Assembly (NCBI GenBank): GCA_028283655.1
Contig: JAPWKE010000003.1
Span: forward strand, 2,976,001-3,040,000
Length of the DNA: 64,000 nt
Reading direction: 5' to 3'
Source: Acidobacteriaceae bacterium
Lineage (GTDB): Bacteria; Acidobacteriota; Terriglobia; Terriglobales; Acidobacteriaceae
A model generated the notes under the pieces. The model was not told the DNA's origin and made no database searches. It saw only the letters and a list, made by a program, of their open reading frames with translations. Shown piece after piece: positions 17,249 through 27,095 of this stretch. The position numbers were made by a program, and so were the translations under genes. Every line of letters begins with the position of its first letter. Position 1 is the stretch's first letter.

Positions 17249-17325
17249 TTCAAATTCACCTTGGCTTGTTGGATGCCTGCAACTCGAATAGTGTCAACAG
17301 CTGCGGGTAGAATAGCACTCAGCCT

Positions 17326-18732
17326 ATGCGCCTTCTCGAGCGTCTTACCCATTCCCTGACAGATGATCCGAGACTTAAGCGCATGTTGCATGGAGGCGCG
17401 TCCGGCCTCATTGCCAAGCTCTTCGCAGTCCTGATGAGTGCTGTCTCCTTGCCCCTCACCGTACGCTACCTCGGCAAGCTCGAGTACGGCCTGTGGGTTA
17501 CGATCTCGACCACTGTGGTCATGCTCGCCGTGCTTGACCTTGGCATCGCGAACACACTCACCACACAGATCGCGATGACCAATGCAGAGGACGACCAGCC
17601 ACGCGCCAAGGCTTACTTCGCCTCGGCCTTCTGGTCCACGACCGGCATCTGCGCCATCCTTGCGTTCGTCTTCTACGGTGTGTGGAGCCTGATTAACTGG
17701 GGCCACCTGCTTCATGTGACGGACCCCGTACTCGTTTCACACACGCGCGGCGCGGTGCTCGCGGCAGGGCTTTTCTTCTTCGCCTCCATGCCGCTCACCC
17801 TGGCGAACCGTGTTCTCTGCGGCTATCAGGAAGTACATCTCTCAAACTACTTCGGCATCTTCTCCAACTTCCTGAATCTGGTCGCGGTCATTGGCGGCAT
17901 CCTGATGCACGCCAACCTGCTGCAGCTCATCCTCTGCTACTGCGGCGCGGGGATGATCGGCAACCTTGTCCTCAATGCGTGGCTGCTTTTTTACCACCGC
18001 CCCTATCTGAAGCCGAACCCCCGCCTCATGAGCACCAGAATCGCTCGTGAACTCTTCAAGCAAGGCACGCTCTTCTTTCTGCTGCAGCTTACCGGGCTCG
18101 TCGTCTTCAACTCCGACAACCTCATCATCACGCACTACCTTGGACCGGACCAGGTAACGCCTTACAGCATCGCATGGAGGCTGATCTCCTACGCCTCGAT
18201 GCTGCAGAGCATTATGATTCCGTCCTTCTGGCCAGCCTTCACCGAAGCGTACTTCAAGGGTGACATCGAATGGGTACGCAAGACCCACTCTGAACTCGTC
18301 CGCAAAACCTTGCTCGCTGTTAGTGCTGTTGCGCTCTGCATGGCGCTTTTCGGACGTACCCTGATCTACTACTGGGCGGGCCCTGCGGCAGTTCCCTCCC
18401 ATGCACTCATGTGGGCCATGGCAGGATGGGCTGTACTCGTTTCCGCCACCACGAATCAGGCGCTGCTGCTCACCGCCGTCAACCGCCTCGGCGTTGAGGC
18501 AGGTGCTGCGATCGTCTCGGCTGTCGCAAACCTGGTCTTCTCCATATTCCTTGTCCAGCGCGTTGGAGCGATTGGAGCCGTGATCGGCACCTCGCTCTCC
18601 TTCCTGATCTTCATGGTCGCTCCGCAGGAGTGGGAGGTGCGCCGCGTGCTCAGTGGACGCTTCCTGCCGAAACGAAACGGACAAGAGATGAAAGAGATCG
18701 CCGAAGACGTCCTTTCCGGAACATCAGTATGA
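17326..18732 (+). CDS. Oligosaccharide flippase (Wzx/MATE-like)
   Basis: A 468-residue polytopic membrane protein with about 12 TM helices and the polysaccharide-export architecture: N-terminal basic segment, GLIAKLFAVLMSAVSLPLTV, then repeats of paired helices. It would flip lipid-linked sugar units across the inner membrane. The next gene starts within its stop codon (ATGA at 18729-18732), giving translational coupling with two glycosyltransferases. The cluster therefore looks like a small exopolysaccharide or O-antigen unit lacking a polymerase. Confidence 0.85.
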   Translation: MRLLERLTHSLTDDPRLKRMLHGGASGLIAKLFAVLMSAVSLPLTVRYLGKLEYGLWVTISTTVVMLAVLDLGIANTLTTQIAMTNAEDDQPRAKAYFASAFWSTTGICAILAFVFYGVWSLINWGHLLHVTDPVLVSHTRGAVLAAGLFFFASMPLTLANRVLCGYQEVHLSNYFGIFSNFLNLVAVIGGILMHANLLQLILCYCGAGMIGNLVLNAWLLFYHRPYLKPNPRLMSTRIARELFKQGTLFFLLQLTGLVVFNSDNLIITHYLGPDQVTPYSIAWRLISYASMLQSIMIPSFWPAFTEAYFKGDIEWVRKTHSELVRKTLLAVSAVALCMALFGRTLIYYWAGPAAVPSHALMWAMAGWAVLVSATTNQALLLTAVNRLGVEAGAAIVSAVANLVFSIFLVQRVGAIGAVIGTSLSFLIFMVAPQEWEVRRVLSGRFLPKRNGQEMKEIAEDVLSGTSV

Positions 18733-19562
18733 GCGGCGTACTCGCAGTGCTCGTGCTGTACAACACGCATCTGGGCGAGAGCCCGGCGTTTCTGGCGTTA
18801 CAGCACTTCCGCGAAAGTCACCCGCTTCCTCTCTTCGTCGCCGATAACTCTGCACAGGCACAGCCGTTACCGCCAGACTTCCATGGCATCTATCAGCACG
18901 ACGGGCAAAACGCCGGCCTCGCCGCGCGTTACAACGATGCGCTCGCACGGGCGAAGGAACAGAACGCCGAGTGGCTGATGCTGCTAGATCAAGACACCCA
19001 ACTCACTGTGGAGTATCTCGCCGAGGCGCTTGCCGTTCCTGCTCGCTACGCCACGCAGCCTGAGGTCGTCGCGGTCGTCCCGCATCTCGTCAGCCGCGGT
19101 CGCATCCTCTCTCCGCATCACCCGCCGTTCCCTGATCACCCACTCACGACAGATCCGGCCTCAGTCGGTCCGCTCCATCCTGCGTTCTGGACCTTCAACT
19201 CAGGCGCGCTGCTGCGCGTTGCCGCGCTCGAAGCCATCGGAGGGTTCCCGCGAGAGTACTGGCTTGACTATCTTGACCACGCAACGATGTACAGACTGAA
19301 ACAGAACGGTGGCACCGTCGCTGCCATGCCTGTTTCTCTGGAGCACGATCTCCACTCAGATGCCCCGATCAACGCAATCAATGACGCGCGCGATCACAGC
19401 CATGTACAGGCCCAGGCGCGCTTCTACCGCGACTTCGCCACCCCCACAGAACGCCAACGCTTCCGCCGCTGGATGCTGCGAGAAGCGGCCAACCGCCTAA
19501 AGCATGGAATGCTGCGCGCCTCCGTACGCCGCCTGCGCACGGCCCTTGGACAAATCCCATGA
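18729..19562 (+). CDS. Family 2 glycosyltransferase
   Basis: A 277-residue GT2 enzyme. The start is ATG 18729, overlapping the flippase stop by 4 bp; upstream in-frame codons inside the flippase are unlikely to be used. Visible signatures are VLVLYNTHL, QNAGLAARYNDAL, the metal motif MLLDQDTQL and GGFPREYWLDYLDHATMYRL. The layout resembles rhamnosyltransferases. It overlaps the following glycosyltransferase by 4 bp (ATGA), so the three genes are coupled. Confidence 0.85.
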   Translation: MSGVLAVLVLYNTHLGESPAFLALQHFRESHPLPLFVADNSAQAQPLPPDFHGIYQHDGQNAGLAARYNDALARAKEQNAEWLMLLDQDTQLTVEYLAEALAVPARYATQPEVVAVVPHLVSRGRILSPHHPPFPDHPLTTDPASVGPLHPAFWTFNSGALLRVAALEAIGGFPREYWLDYLDHATMYRLKQNGGTVAAMPVSLEHDLHSDAPINAINDARDHSHVQAQARFYRDFATPTERQRFRRWMLREAANRLKHGMLRASVRRLRTALGQIP

Positions 19563-20554
19563 ACCCCACACCCTCTGCGGAAACGCCACTCATCCAGGTA
19601 CTCCTCGCTACCTACAATGGAGCTCGCTTCCTTCGCGAACAGATCGACTCCGTCCTCGCCCAGAGCTATCCCGCTGTTGAACTCCTGCTACGCGATGACG
19701 GCTCTCGTGATGGAACCCAGGCCATCCTTGAGGAGTACGCAGCAAACCATCCCGGTCGCATTCGCGTACTGCCGAACGATGGATCAACCGGGCATGCGAA
19801 GACAAATTTTCTGCGTTTACTGCAGGCATCCACTGCGCCCTACGTCGCCTTCTGCGATCAGGACGACGAGTGGCTTCCCAACAAACTCGAGCTTGAAATG
19901 GCTGCCATGCGCGGACTCGAAGCGGAGCATGGCACACAGACACCCTTACTCGTCTTCACCGATCTTCGCGTGGTCGACGAACACCTGAAGACAATTGCCG
20001 AGAGCTTCTGGAAGCATCAGCTTCTTGCAGAAGAAACCATTGACCACTTCGAGCGCATTCTCGCGCAGAACGTTGTGACCGGCTGTACCGAGCTAATGAA
20101 CGACGCGCTACGCAGCCTTGTCCTCCGCATGCCCGAAGAAGCACACATGCATGACTGGTGGTCGGCCCTCTGCGTAAGCTCGATGGGCCACGCCGCGCTT
20201 GTGCGCCAACCAACCGTGCAGTACAGACAGCATGAGAACAATGTACTTGGTGCCTTACGGAACAAGCCTGTCACCGGCATTCCGATCTGGCGCAACCACG
20301 GCAAACGCAAAGAACGCTGGGAGATGAGCCTGCATCAGGCCGAAGCGATGCTGCGCGTATATCCGCATGAATTGCCATCTGCGGCTGTCCGCAAGCTCAA
20401 AGCCATGCTGCGCTGTGAGCAGAGCCCCAACCGCTTCGTGCGCGTATTCACCTTTGTCACGAACCGCTTTTTTGCCAAAGGCTATCGTGGAAACTTCGCC
20501 ACAGCCTGGTATCTATGGGACCTCGACGAGGCCCGCAGACAGCAAAAAAACTAA
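19559..20554 (+). CDS. Family 2 glycosyltransferase
   Basis: A 331-residue enzyme of the RfbF/WsaE-like GT2 group. It has VLLATYNGARFLREQIDSVL, LLLRDDGSRDGTQ, the DXD-type motif FCDQDDEWLPNKLELE, and a central MHDWWSALC segment. The C-terminal half is alpha-helical and basic. The start overlaps the previous gene by 4 bp. With the flippase and two other GT2 enzymes it would add sugars to a surface polysaccharide; donor and linkage cannot be read from the sequence. Confidence 0.88.
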   Translation: MNPTPSAETPLIQVLLATYNGARFLREQIDSVLAQSYPAVELLLRDDGSRDGTQAILEEYAANHPGRIRVLPNDGSTGHAKTNFLRLLQASTAPYVAFCDQDDEWLPNKLELEMAAMRGLEAEHGTQTPLLVFTDLRVVDEHLKTIAESFWKHQLLAEETIDHFERILAQNVVTGCTELMNDALRSLVLRMPEEAHMHDWWSALCVSSMGHAALVRQPTVQYRQHENNVLGALRNKPVTGIPIWRNHGKRKERWEMSLHQAEAMLRVYPHELPSAAVRKLKAMLRCEQSPNRFVRVFTFVTNRFFAKGYRGNFATAWYLWDLDEARRQQKN

Positions 20555-20565
20555 CGAGCGCTGCC

Positions 20566-21531
20566 TTATCGGCTGGAGCGAGGGCTCTTCTTCGCGACCG
20601 CCTTCTTGGCCGCAGGCTTATACGACTTGCGCTTGGGAGGAACGGGTTTCTTCAACTGGGCCGCCTCCGGCTTCACCTTCTTGCGCTCGACCTTCTTACC
20701 GGCAGCCGCGCGCTCCAGAGCCTGCACTTCGCCCGGCAGAAGCTCACGGAAGCCACCCGGAGGCACATCCAGCGTCAGCGCGCCGTAGGCGATGCGCCGG
20801 ATCTTCTCCACGTGGTGACCGACCTCTTCAAACATCTTGCGAAGCTGACGGTTACGGCCTTCCGTAAGCGTGATCTCAAACCACGGATTCTCGCCGCCAC
20901 GCACTTGCTCGATCTTCGCAGGCTGCGTGAGAACACGGTCGCGCCGACCGCTGCGAACCTCGTTCAAACGGCCGCGATCGATCATGATGCCGCGACGAAG
21001 CTGGTCGATGACCTGCTCGGTGGGAGCACCGGAAACCTTGACGAGGTACGTCTTCTCCACACCAGCCGAAGCCTTGGAGAGCCGGTTAGCCAGCTCGCCA
21101 TCGTTGGTCATCAGCAGCAGGCCTTCGCTCAGGTAATCGAGACGGCCGACGGGGTAGAGGCGCGGCATCTCCTTGTGCTCGCCAAAGCGCTTCTTCTGCG
21201 CGTCCTGGCCGAGAAGCTTACGCACCGTGGGGCGGCCTTCGGGATCGTCAAGCGTGGTGACGTAGCCGCGAGGCTTGTTGAGCATGAAGTAGCGATGCTC
21301 TTCGACACCGAGAAGCAACTTGCCGTCGACGCGGACGTGGTCGCGCGAGAGATCAGCGCGGGTGCCGAGTTCGGTGACGGTCTGGCCGTTCAACTGCACG
21401 CGGCCCTCGAGGATGATCTGCTCAGCGCCACGGCGCGACGCAAAGCCGGCCTGGGCAAGGATCTTCTGCAAGCGTTCGCCGCGCGGTTCGTCGTCGTTGG
21501 GTTTGGTGGAGGGCCGGGTCGTGGGCTTCAT
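20566..21531 (-). CDS. rRNA pseudouridine synthase (RluB/RsuA family)
   Basis: A 321-residue protein. An N-terminal S4 RNA-binding domain (RLQKILAQAGFASRRGAEQI, about residues 18-70) precedes a RsuA/RluB catalytic domain. There YPVGRLDYLSEGLLLMTNDG carries the catalytic aspartate of GRLDYxxxG. The last 60 residues are Lys/Ala/Pro-rich. It isomerises a uridine in rRNA, probably in 23S. The start is put at ATG 21531, as the upstream frame reads through the terminator of the neighbouring TonB gene. Confidence 0.9.
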   Translation of the reverse strand: MKPTTRPSTKPNDDEPRGERLQKILAQAGFASRRGAEQIILEGRVQLNGQTVTELGTRADLSRDHVRVDGKLLLGVEEHRYFMLNKPRGYVTTLDDPEGRPTVRKLLGQDAQKKRFGEHKEMPRLYPVGRLDYLSEGLLLMTNDGELANRLSKASAGVEKTYLVKVSGAPTEQVIDQLRRGIMIDRGRLNEVRSGRRDRVLTQPAKIEQVRGGENPWFEITLTEGRNRQLRKMFEEVGHHVEKIRRIAYGALTLDVPPGGFRELLPGEVQALERAAAGKKVERKKVKPEAAQLKKPVPPKRKSYKPAAKKAVAKKSPRSSR

Positions 21532-21585
21532 CTCTTCATTATCTCCCGTGAAAGGAATGCGCGAGAAAGAGTTTGCCGCAAACGC

Positions 21586-21618
21586 AGCAAAGCCGCCGGG
21601 AATCCCGGCGGCTTTGCT
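21586..21618 (-). terminator. Terminator of the TonB receptor gene
   Basis: A 15-bp perfect stem (AGCAAAGCCGCCGGG with CCCGGCGGCTTTGCT) and a 3-base loop lie 20 bp beyond the receptor stop, before the pseudouridine synthase gene. The T-tract is short. Confidence 0.75.
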
Positions 21619-21637
21619 GGTTGGTTTGGGTATCCGC

Positions 21638-24600
21638 TTAGAAGTCGAAGCGAGCAGCAAGCTGCGCCGCGCGGTTGTAAGCAGAGTTCGTGTCCACCTG
21701 CAGCGTGCCGTAGGTCGACGATCCGATCGTGGCCTGAACGGCATTCGACGCGCTGTACACAAAGTGGGTGTGGTTGGTGACGTTGAAGTAATCGGCTTCG
21801 AGCGTCAGACGAGCATTGCTCGCAAAGCGGTTCGGGATCTTGATCTCACGACGGAGGCTAAGGTCCCAACGGTAGTTACCTGGCTGGAAGAGGCCCGAGT
21901 AAGGAGCCGTACGAGCGGAAACCGCAAAGCGATAGTTAGGCGTTGTCGTCCATGCGTTCGGGTCGAGATACTGCGTCTTTCCGAGGGTCGCGCTGGTCAG
22001 TGCCGGGCGGTTGGCAAGCTTACCGTTGCCCGAGTAGTTCGGGTTACGGTACGAGTACGCAACAGCCTGCGACGGGTTCGTGTTGGCCGAGTTCAAGGTG
22101 AAGGACATCGGAGCGCCAGAGTATGCGCTGAAGATGCTCGACAGCTTGAAGCCACCCAGGATGTTACGCGTCACCAGGTTTTGGCCACCCAAAGAGCCCT
22201 TGCCGAACGGCAGGTCCCACGATCCGGTCATCACAACCTTGTGGCGCTGATCGGCCAGCGACAAGCTGCGATCCAACGAGCGAGCGGCGTGGAACTTGCC
22301 GTCCTCAGCGTAGGCTGCAGGGATGTCGTAACCGGAACGGAACGTACCGTTGTTATCAATCGACTTCGACCAGTTGTAGTTGGCCATGAAGGTAAAGCCT
22401 TTGACAAAGCGGCGGGTAGCGTACACCTGCAGCGAGTTGTAGCTCGTGTTGCCGACAAAACCGTACGCGTCGCTCATGCCTGTGTACTGTGCATAAGGCT
22501 TCAGCGCTTGACCAATCGTCGGGCTGCCCTGCGATCCAAGGAAGCTCGCATAGGGAGTGTTGACGCCAGCAGCAGCCAAGGAAGCTGTGGTTGCCGGGTT
22601 GGAAAGCTGCGAACCGAGACCAAGATACTTCGGATCCAGCTGGTTGATGAACTGACCGCGGCCGTTCAGCGTATCCGGCGTCAGGAAGTGTCCCTGCGAA
22701 CCGACATAGGTGATCGTCAGAGCGGTGGACGTACCCAATTGCTGCTGAATACCGAAGCTGTAGTTGATGAACTGCGGTGCACGGCTGCCGTAGTAGGGAT
22801 CGGCATACGTTGGGCTACCCGAAGAGATACCTGCTGCTCCGGTCGAATAATAGGTGTAGGTGTTGGCAAAGCTGGCTGCATTCGGGTTCGTTGACGGAGC
22901 AACGTAGTTCGATGCCGTAGCGAACGACTGATCCAGGTTCCAGAACGTCGAGCCGGTTACGCCAGCTGCGTTCGGGTTGCTGAACGTGGTGCTTGCTGTG
23001 GTGCTGAAACCAGTGGTGCCAGTGCCCTGACGGGAAACAGCGCTGCCGCCGTTTGCATTGCCATGCGTGTACATCACACCATAGCTGCCACGGATGAGCG
23101 TGGTCGGCGTCGCCTGATAAGCGAAGCCAAGACGCGGGCTGAAGCCCTTGAAGAAGTCCTGTGTCGGGCTGTGGCAGTTGCAACGGCCATTGCCAAAGCC
23201 ACCCAGAACGTACGCGCCCGGAGTGCCCGTGATCGAGTTGGTAACCGTGGGCGTCCAGAACGAGAAGCGGTCCTGCACTTCGCGGTACGTCGGGTAATAG
23301 TCATAACGAACGCCAAGATCCAGCGTCAGCCTGTCGGTAACCTTCCAGTTGTCCTGCACATAACCAGAGATGGGGTTATAGCGGCCACCGGTTTCCGGCA
23401 CAGCCGAGACGGTTCCCGTACCCGTAGTCACAGCGCCCAGCAGGAAGCTGGCATACGCGTTACCCGTGGTCGAAAGGCCAGTCGTCGTGGTGGTGAAACC
23501 CTGCGTTGCGGTGGAGTTGAAAGTCAGCGCGAGAGGAGCCGATCCGGTCGTGTTGTTCAGGTAGTTGTACTGCAACCATGCATCTTCACCACCGAAGGTG
23601 AAGTTGTGGCGACCGATCGTCCACTGCAGGTTATCGACCAGCACGAAGCCGTTCGCCACAGGACGGTTAGAGGAATAACCAGCCCAGCGGTTGATCGTGT
23701 TGTTACCCGTAAACGTGGTCGTTGGGAAGCTATCCGCAATCTGGCCTGAAGGCAGACCCTGGATACCCAGCGCCGATGCGCCATAGGATCCACCCGTGTT
23801 CTGGTTATAGCCGGGACCGTCATAACGGCCAAAGCCAAACTTGAACTGGTTCACCAGGTGCGAGTTGATGGTGTAGGTATCTTCTGCGAGGAACACCTTC
23901 GTCTTCGGCGAGAACTGCTGAGACGAGATATACGGCGCAGGCAGACCATTCGAGCTCTGGCCGGCGCTGGTGCTTACAGCAGCAGGTGCCGTCGTTGCCT
24001 GGCGGCCCCATGCGAGCACTACCGAAAGGCGCTGCTTGGTGCTGATGTCGTAATCAATACGGCCAGACGCGCTCCAGTTATTGAGGCCCGTCTTGTAGTT
24101 CACAACGTAGTTGTTATCGACCAGGCCATTGGAAGCAGGAAGGAACGACTGCATCTTCTGGGCAACAGCAGAACGCAACGGCACTACGTTGTTCACGAAG
24201 CCGGAACGCGAAAGGTAGGCAGCGGTATTGCCAACTGCAGGGTGATAGACCGTCGTCGTCGGGTCATAGAGGCAACCGGCTACAGCTGTTGTTGATCCGT
24301 TGCAAAGCGCAGGATTGGTGGCCATGCTGGCGAAATTACCCTGACGCCATGCTTCTACAGGAATCGTCTCGCTCGAGTACGGCACCTGGCGGCGGAAGCG
24401 ATAGCCTTCATAACCACCGAAGACGAAAAGCTTGTCCTTGATGACGGGGAAGCCAAGGAAGAGACCATACTCGTGCTGGTGCTCGCTAGGCTTCTGCGGC
24501 AGACCCGTAATCGGGCTGTTCACCTTCTGGAAGCCCCAGGTGTCGAGACCGGTATCACGGTAGTAGTCATAGACCGATCCGTGAATCTTGTTCGTACCGG

Positions 24601-25369
24601 ACTTGACGTTGTAGTTCTGTACGCCCTGACCTTCGTAAATGGCCGAGTAGCCAGAGGTCTGCACCTGGAACTGATCGATGGAGTCTACAGCGAACGCGCT
24701 CCAGACGAAGCGAGGATCGCCTTCGCCGGCAACCGAGGTAATCGGCACGCCATCGATGTAGATAGCCGAAACCGCGCCACGCGAACCCGAACCATTCACC
24801 GAACCTGCGTTGGTGGTCGAGTTGCCGTTCGTCACTTGACCGTTCACACCAGGAAGCAGTGCGGCAAAGTCCGTTGCACGACGCTGGCCGGTACCGTCCT
24901 GAATGAGCGGCAGAGAGGAGTATTGTTCCTGCTCAATGGTCGTGCCGAGCGTTGCGTTCGAGCTTTCCAGAACGGGCGGCGCATCGGTAACCGTGACCGA
25001 TTCGGTAACATCGCCGGTTTCAAGCTTCGCGTCGACCGAGAAGGTCTGCATCGCGTCCATCTTGATGTTCTTCTGGACGTATGTCTTGAAGCCGGGGAAA
25101 GTCACGGTCAACGTGTACGTTCCGGGATCAAGCGAAAAGGTGTAATCGCCCGCGCTGGTTGCAGGCATTTCGCGCGTTGTGCCTTGCGAATCGCTCCGAA
25201 CAACAACCTTCGCACCGGGAACGGCTGCGCCTGTGGAGTCTACAACGTGGCCGGTGAGGCCACCCTTGCCGGCGAGCTGCGCCATCGCGCCTGCTGCCGA
25301 GATTGCCATCGTGAGGCCGAAGATGCCGATGCGGCGAAGCATGCTCTTCGTGGAATTCTGTGCGTTCAT
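21638..25369 (-). CDS. Oar-like TonB-dependent receptor
   Basis: A 1243-residue outer-membrane protein. A signal peptide (LRRIGIFGLTMAISAAGAMA) is followed by a carboxypeptidase-regulatory-like domain (GGLTGHVVDSTGAAVPGAKV). Next come a plug domain (SVTVTDAPPVLESSNATLG, then GVNGQVTNGNSTTNAG) and a very long beta-barrel rich in Tyr/Asn/Gly/Ser. The last residues (AARFDF) fit a C-terminal barrel signal. Such proteins are expanded in Acidobacteriota and probably import or bind carbohydrate or peptide ligands; the ligand is unknown. The start ATG at 25369 has GGGAG 8 bases upstream, so the ATG 15 bases further up is less likely. Confidence 0.9.
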   Translation of the reverse strand: MNAQNSTKSMLRRIGIFGLTMAISAAGAMAQLAGKGGLTGHVVDSTGAAVPGAKVVVRSDSQGTTREMPATSAGDYTFSLDPGTYTLTVTFPGFKTYVQKNIKMDAMQTFSVDAKLETGDVTESVTVTDAPPVLESSNATLGTTIEQEQYSSLPLIQDGTGQRRATDFAALLPGVNGQVTNGNSTTNAGSVNGSGSRGAVSAIYIDGVPITSVAGEGDPRFVWSAFAVDSIDQFQVQTSGYSAIYEGQGVQNYNVKSGTNKIHGSVYDYYRDTGLDTWGFQKVNSPITGLPQKPSEHQHEYGLFLGFPVIKDKLFVFGGYEGYRFRRQVPYSSETIPVEAWRQGNFASMATNPALCNGSTTAVAGCLYDPTTTVYHPAVGNTAAYLSRSGFVNNVVPLRSAVAQKMQSFLPASNGLVDNNYVVNYKTGLNNWSASGRIDYDISTKQRLSVVLAWGRQATTAPAAVSTSAGQSSNGLPAPYISSQQFSPKTKVFLAEDTYTINSHLVNQFKFGFGRYDGPGYNQNTGGSYGASALGIQGLPSGQIADSFPTTTFTGNNTINRWAGYSSNRPVANGFVLVDNLQWTIGRHNFTFGGEDAWLQYNYLNNTTGSAPLALTFNSTATQGFTTTTTGLSTTGNAYASFLLGAVTTGTGTVSAVPETGGRYNPISGYVQDNWKVTDRLTLDLGVRYDYYPTYREVQDRFSFWTPTVTNSITGTPGAYVLGGFGNGRCNCHSPTQDFFKGFSPRLGFAYQATPTTLIRGSYGVMYTHGNANGGSAVSRQGTGTTGFSTTASTTFSNPNAAGVTGSTFWNLDQSFATASNYVAPSTNPNAASFANTYTYYSTGAAGISSGSPTYADPYYGSRAPQFINYSFGIQQQLGTSTALTITYVGSQGHFLTPDTLNGRGQFINQLDPKYLGLGSQLSNPATTASLAAAGVNTPYASFLGSQGSPTIGQALKPYAQYTGMSDAYGFVGNTSYNSLQVYATRRFVKGFTFMANYNWSKSIDNNGTFRSGYDIPAAYAEDGKFHAARSLDRSLSLADQRHKVVMTGSWDLPFGKGSLGGQNLVTRNILGGFKLSSIFSAYSGAPMSFTLNSANTNPSQAVAYSYRNPNYSGNGKLANRPALTSATLGKTQYLDPNAWTTTPNYRFAVSARTAPYSGLFQPGNYRWDLSLRREIKIPNRFASNARLTLEADYFNVTNHTHFVYSASNAVQATIGSSTYGTLQVDTNSAYNRAAQLAARFDF

Positions 25370-25832
25370 CTGGTGCTCTCCCAAGCCCCGGATCGACCGG
25401 GGTGGTTCAATTCTTTGCAGTTGGGCGGCCTCTAACGGGTCACCTTTTCTGTAGTTGTCTTACAGATTCGGGATACTAGACCGCACAAACAACGACCGTC
25501 AAGCATCTTGCCTACAACTTCTGAAGATTTATTTCGCCCTGCATCTGTAAAGGGAATTCCATCAGTAAAAATGCGTCGCACCGCGAAATAATACCCGTTA
25601 GCTTCCGGCAAGAATGCATCGATTTAGTAAAGGAATTCCTTGCGTTCCCCGCCATGGAACGGCACAAAGAAAGACTTCCCGGGGAGTGCCCGGGAAGTAA
25701 CTGCCTGACAGGTTATGGGGAGTATCAAACCCAGTATTTCTCTGCCGCAGACTCTCGTTGCCGCTGTGGACAACTGGCCTTACAGGGCTGTGTCGGCACG
25801 ACCGCCCGCACAACCAAAGGACAAACCCGTAA
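25370..25832. other. Non-coding region between scpB and the TonB receptor
   Basis: It holds the receptor promoter region and the scpB terminator. No convincing small gene was seen; the apparent frames have no ribosome site. AAGGAATTCCTT near 25630 is a perfect 12-bp palindrome of unknown role. Confidence 0.4.
25674..25698 (-). terminator. Probable terminator of scpB
   Basis: ACTTCCCGGG pairs with CCCGGGAAGT across a 5-base loop. On the minus strand a T-rich stretch (CTTTCTTTG) follows. It lies 135 bp past the scpB stop. Confidence 0.65.
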
Positions 25833-27008
25833 CTACTCTGCCGGTTCGTCCTGCTCGGTTTCTTCGGGCACGCCATCGGCCTGCGCGTCGTGCTCTTCGG
25901 CGGAAGGCTCCGCTTCTGCAGCGGCCGTTGCGGTCTCAGCCTCTTCGTGCGCTCCGTCCGGTTCGCCCTTATCTTCCAGGCGGTCCTCGACAGAGTCGGG
26001 CTGCGGTTCAGCCGCAGGCGGAGCGTTGAGTTCATCCACGCTCGGGGAGCCCGGACCAGCTTCTGCGCGGGCATGGCCGCGTTCCACAGCCTCTTCCATC
26101 TGGATCTCCTCCTGTACGGCTTCGTTCAACTCACCGGCCATCTTTTCGAACTCTTCAATACTGGGAAGCTCGTTGATATCCCTGAGGCCGAAGCGGACAA
26201 GGAATTCTTTGGACGTCTTATAGAGCATGGGACGGCCGATCACCTGCTTGCGGCCAGCGGTCTGCACCAGCTTGCGCGTAATCAGCGAGCCGATCACGCC
26301 GCCAGACTCGACGCCGCGGATTTCCGAGACTTCCGGCGCGGTGATGGGCTGTTTGTACGAGATGACGGCGAGCGCTTCAAGCGCCTGCAGCGACAGCTTC
26401 AACGGCGGTTTCAGCGACTTCACAAAGCCGCGAACGGCGTCGTGATACTCCGGCTTGGTCGCAAAACGGAAGCCGCCTGCGACTTCGCGGACTTCAAGCC
26501 CACGATCGCCGATAGCGTAATCCTTGATCAACTGGTCGAGAATCTCGCGGAAGTAAAGGCGCAGGCTGCGCTCGCGTGCCTTGACCTCGGCCGCAATCAT
26601 TTTCTCGTTCCGCGCAGAGGCCTTGGCAGCGTCAGCCGCGGCGGCCTCAAGCTCTTCCGGCGTCGCGGCCTCAAGCATCGGCTCCGCCTCAGCAGGCTCT
26701 GCAGCAGAGGTCTCTTCTTCAGCAGCGGTCTCTTCAGGCGACTCTTCCGGCTCCTGCATGGCGGCAGACGGCTCGTCAGCAGCCTCTTCTTCGGCGCTTT
26801 CGACGATCGTCTCGGCGTTCATCGCCTCAGGATCCATCTCCGTCGGCTCAGCGTCGTCAGCGACGCCGAGGTCAAGCGTCGGCTGCTCCGCTTCGCGGGC
26901 GTCGAGTTCGAGCTGCGCTTCTTCACCCAGCAACCCAACCAGCTGCAGCAGGGTAACCGGTTCTTCTGATGCGTAGATGACCGCTTCGATCTTGGCTTTG
27001 AGACTCAT
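25833..27008 (-). CDS. scpB: Segregation and condensation protein B
   Basis: A 391-residue ScpB, the winged-helix partner of the SMC-ScpAB condensin. Residues 1-32 (MSLKAKIEAVIYASEEPVTL) begin the first winged-helix domain. It is interrupted by a Glu/Ala-rich insert of about 100 residues (about 33-135), then continues with LRLYFREILDQLIKDYAIGDRGL. The second domain contains LQALEALAVISYKQPIT and IGRPMLYKTSKEFL. A further Glu-rich tail ends it. Typical ScpB is about 180-200 residues, so this copy is nearly doubled by low-complexity acidic sequence. Confidence 0.9.
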   Translation of the reverse strand: MSLKAKIEAVIYASEEPVTLLQLVGLLGEEAQLELDAREAEQPTLDLGVADDAEPTEMDPEAMNAETIVESAEEEAADEPSAAMQEPEESPEETAAEEETSAAEPAEAEPMLEAATPEELEAAAADAAKASARNEKMIAAEVKARERSLRLYFREILDQLIKDYAIGDRGLEVREVAGGFRFATKPEYHDAVRGFVKSLKPPLKLSLQALEALAVISYKQPITAPEVSEIRGVESGGVIGSLITRKLVQTAGRKQVIGRPMLYKTSKEFLVRFGLRDINELPSIEEFEKMAGELNEAVQEEIQMEEAVERGHARAEAGPGSPSVDELNAPPAAEPQPDSVEDRLEDKGEPDGAHEEAETATAAAEAEPSAEEHDAQADGVPEETEQDEPAE

Positions 27009-27095
27009 GGTTTCTTTTCTTTTGTCGAGACACCAAGTGTATCGCGACCGGGGTTCGCTAGACTGAGCGTACTTCGTTCCAGGAGTCCTTTGCTC

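Noticed and set aside
25598-26074. 158-codon minus-strand frame near scpB
   Set aside because: Out of frame with scpB and carries Arg/Ser-rich shadow composition.
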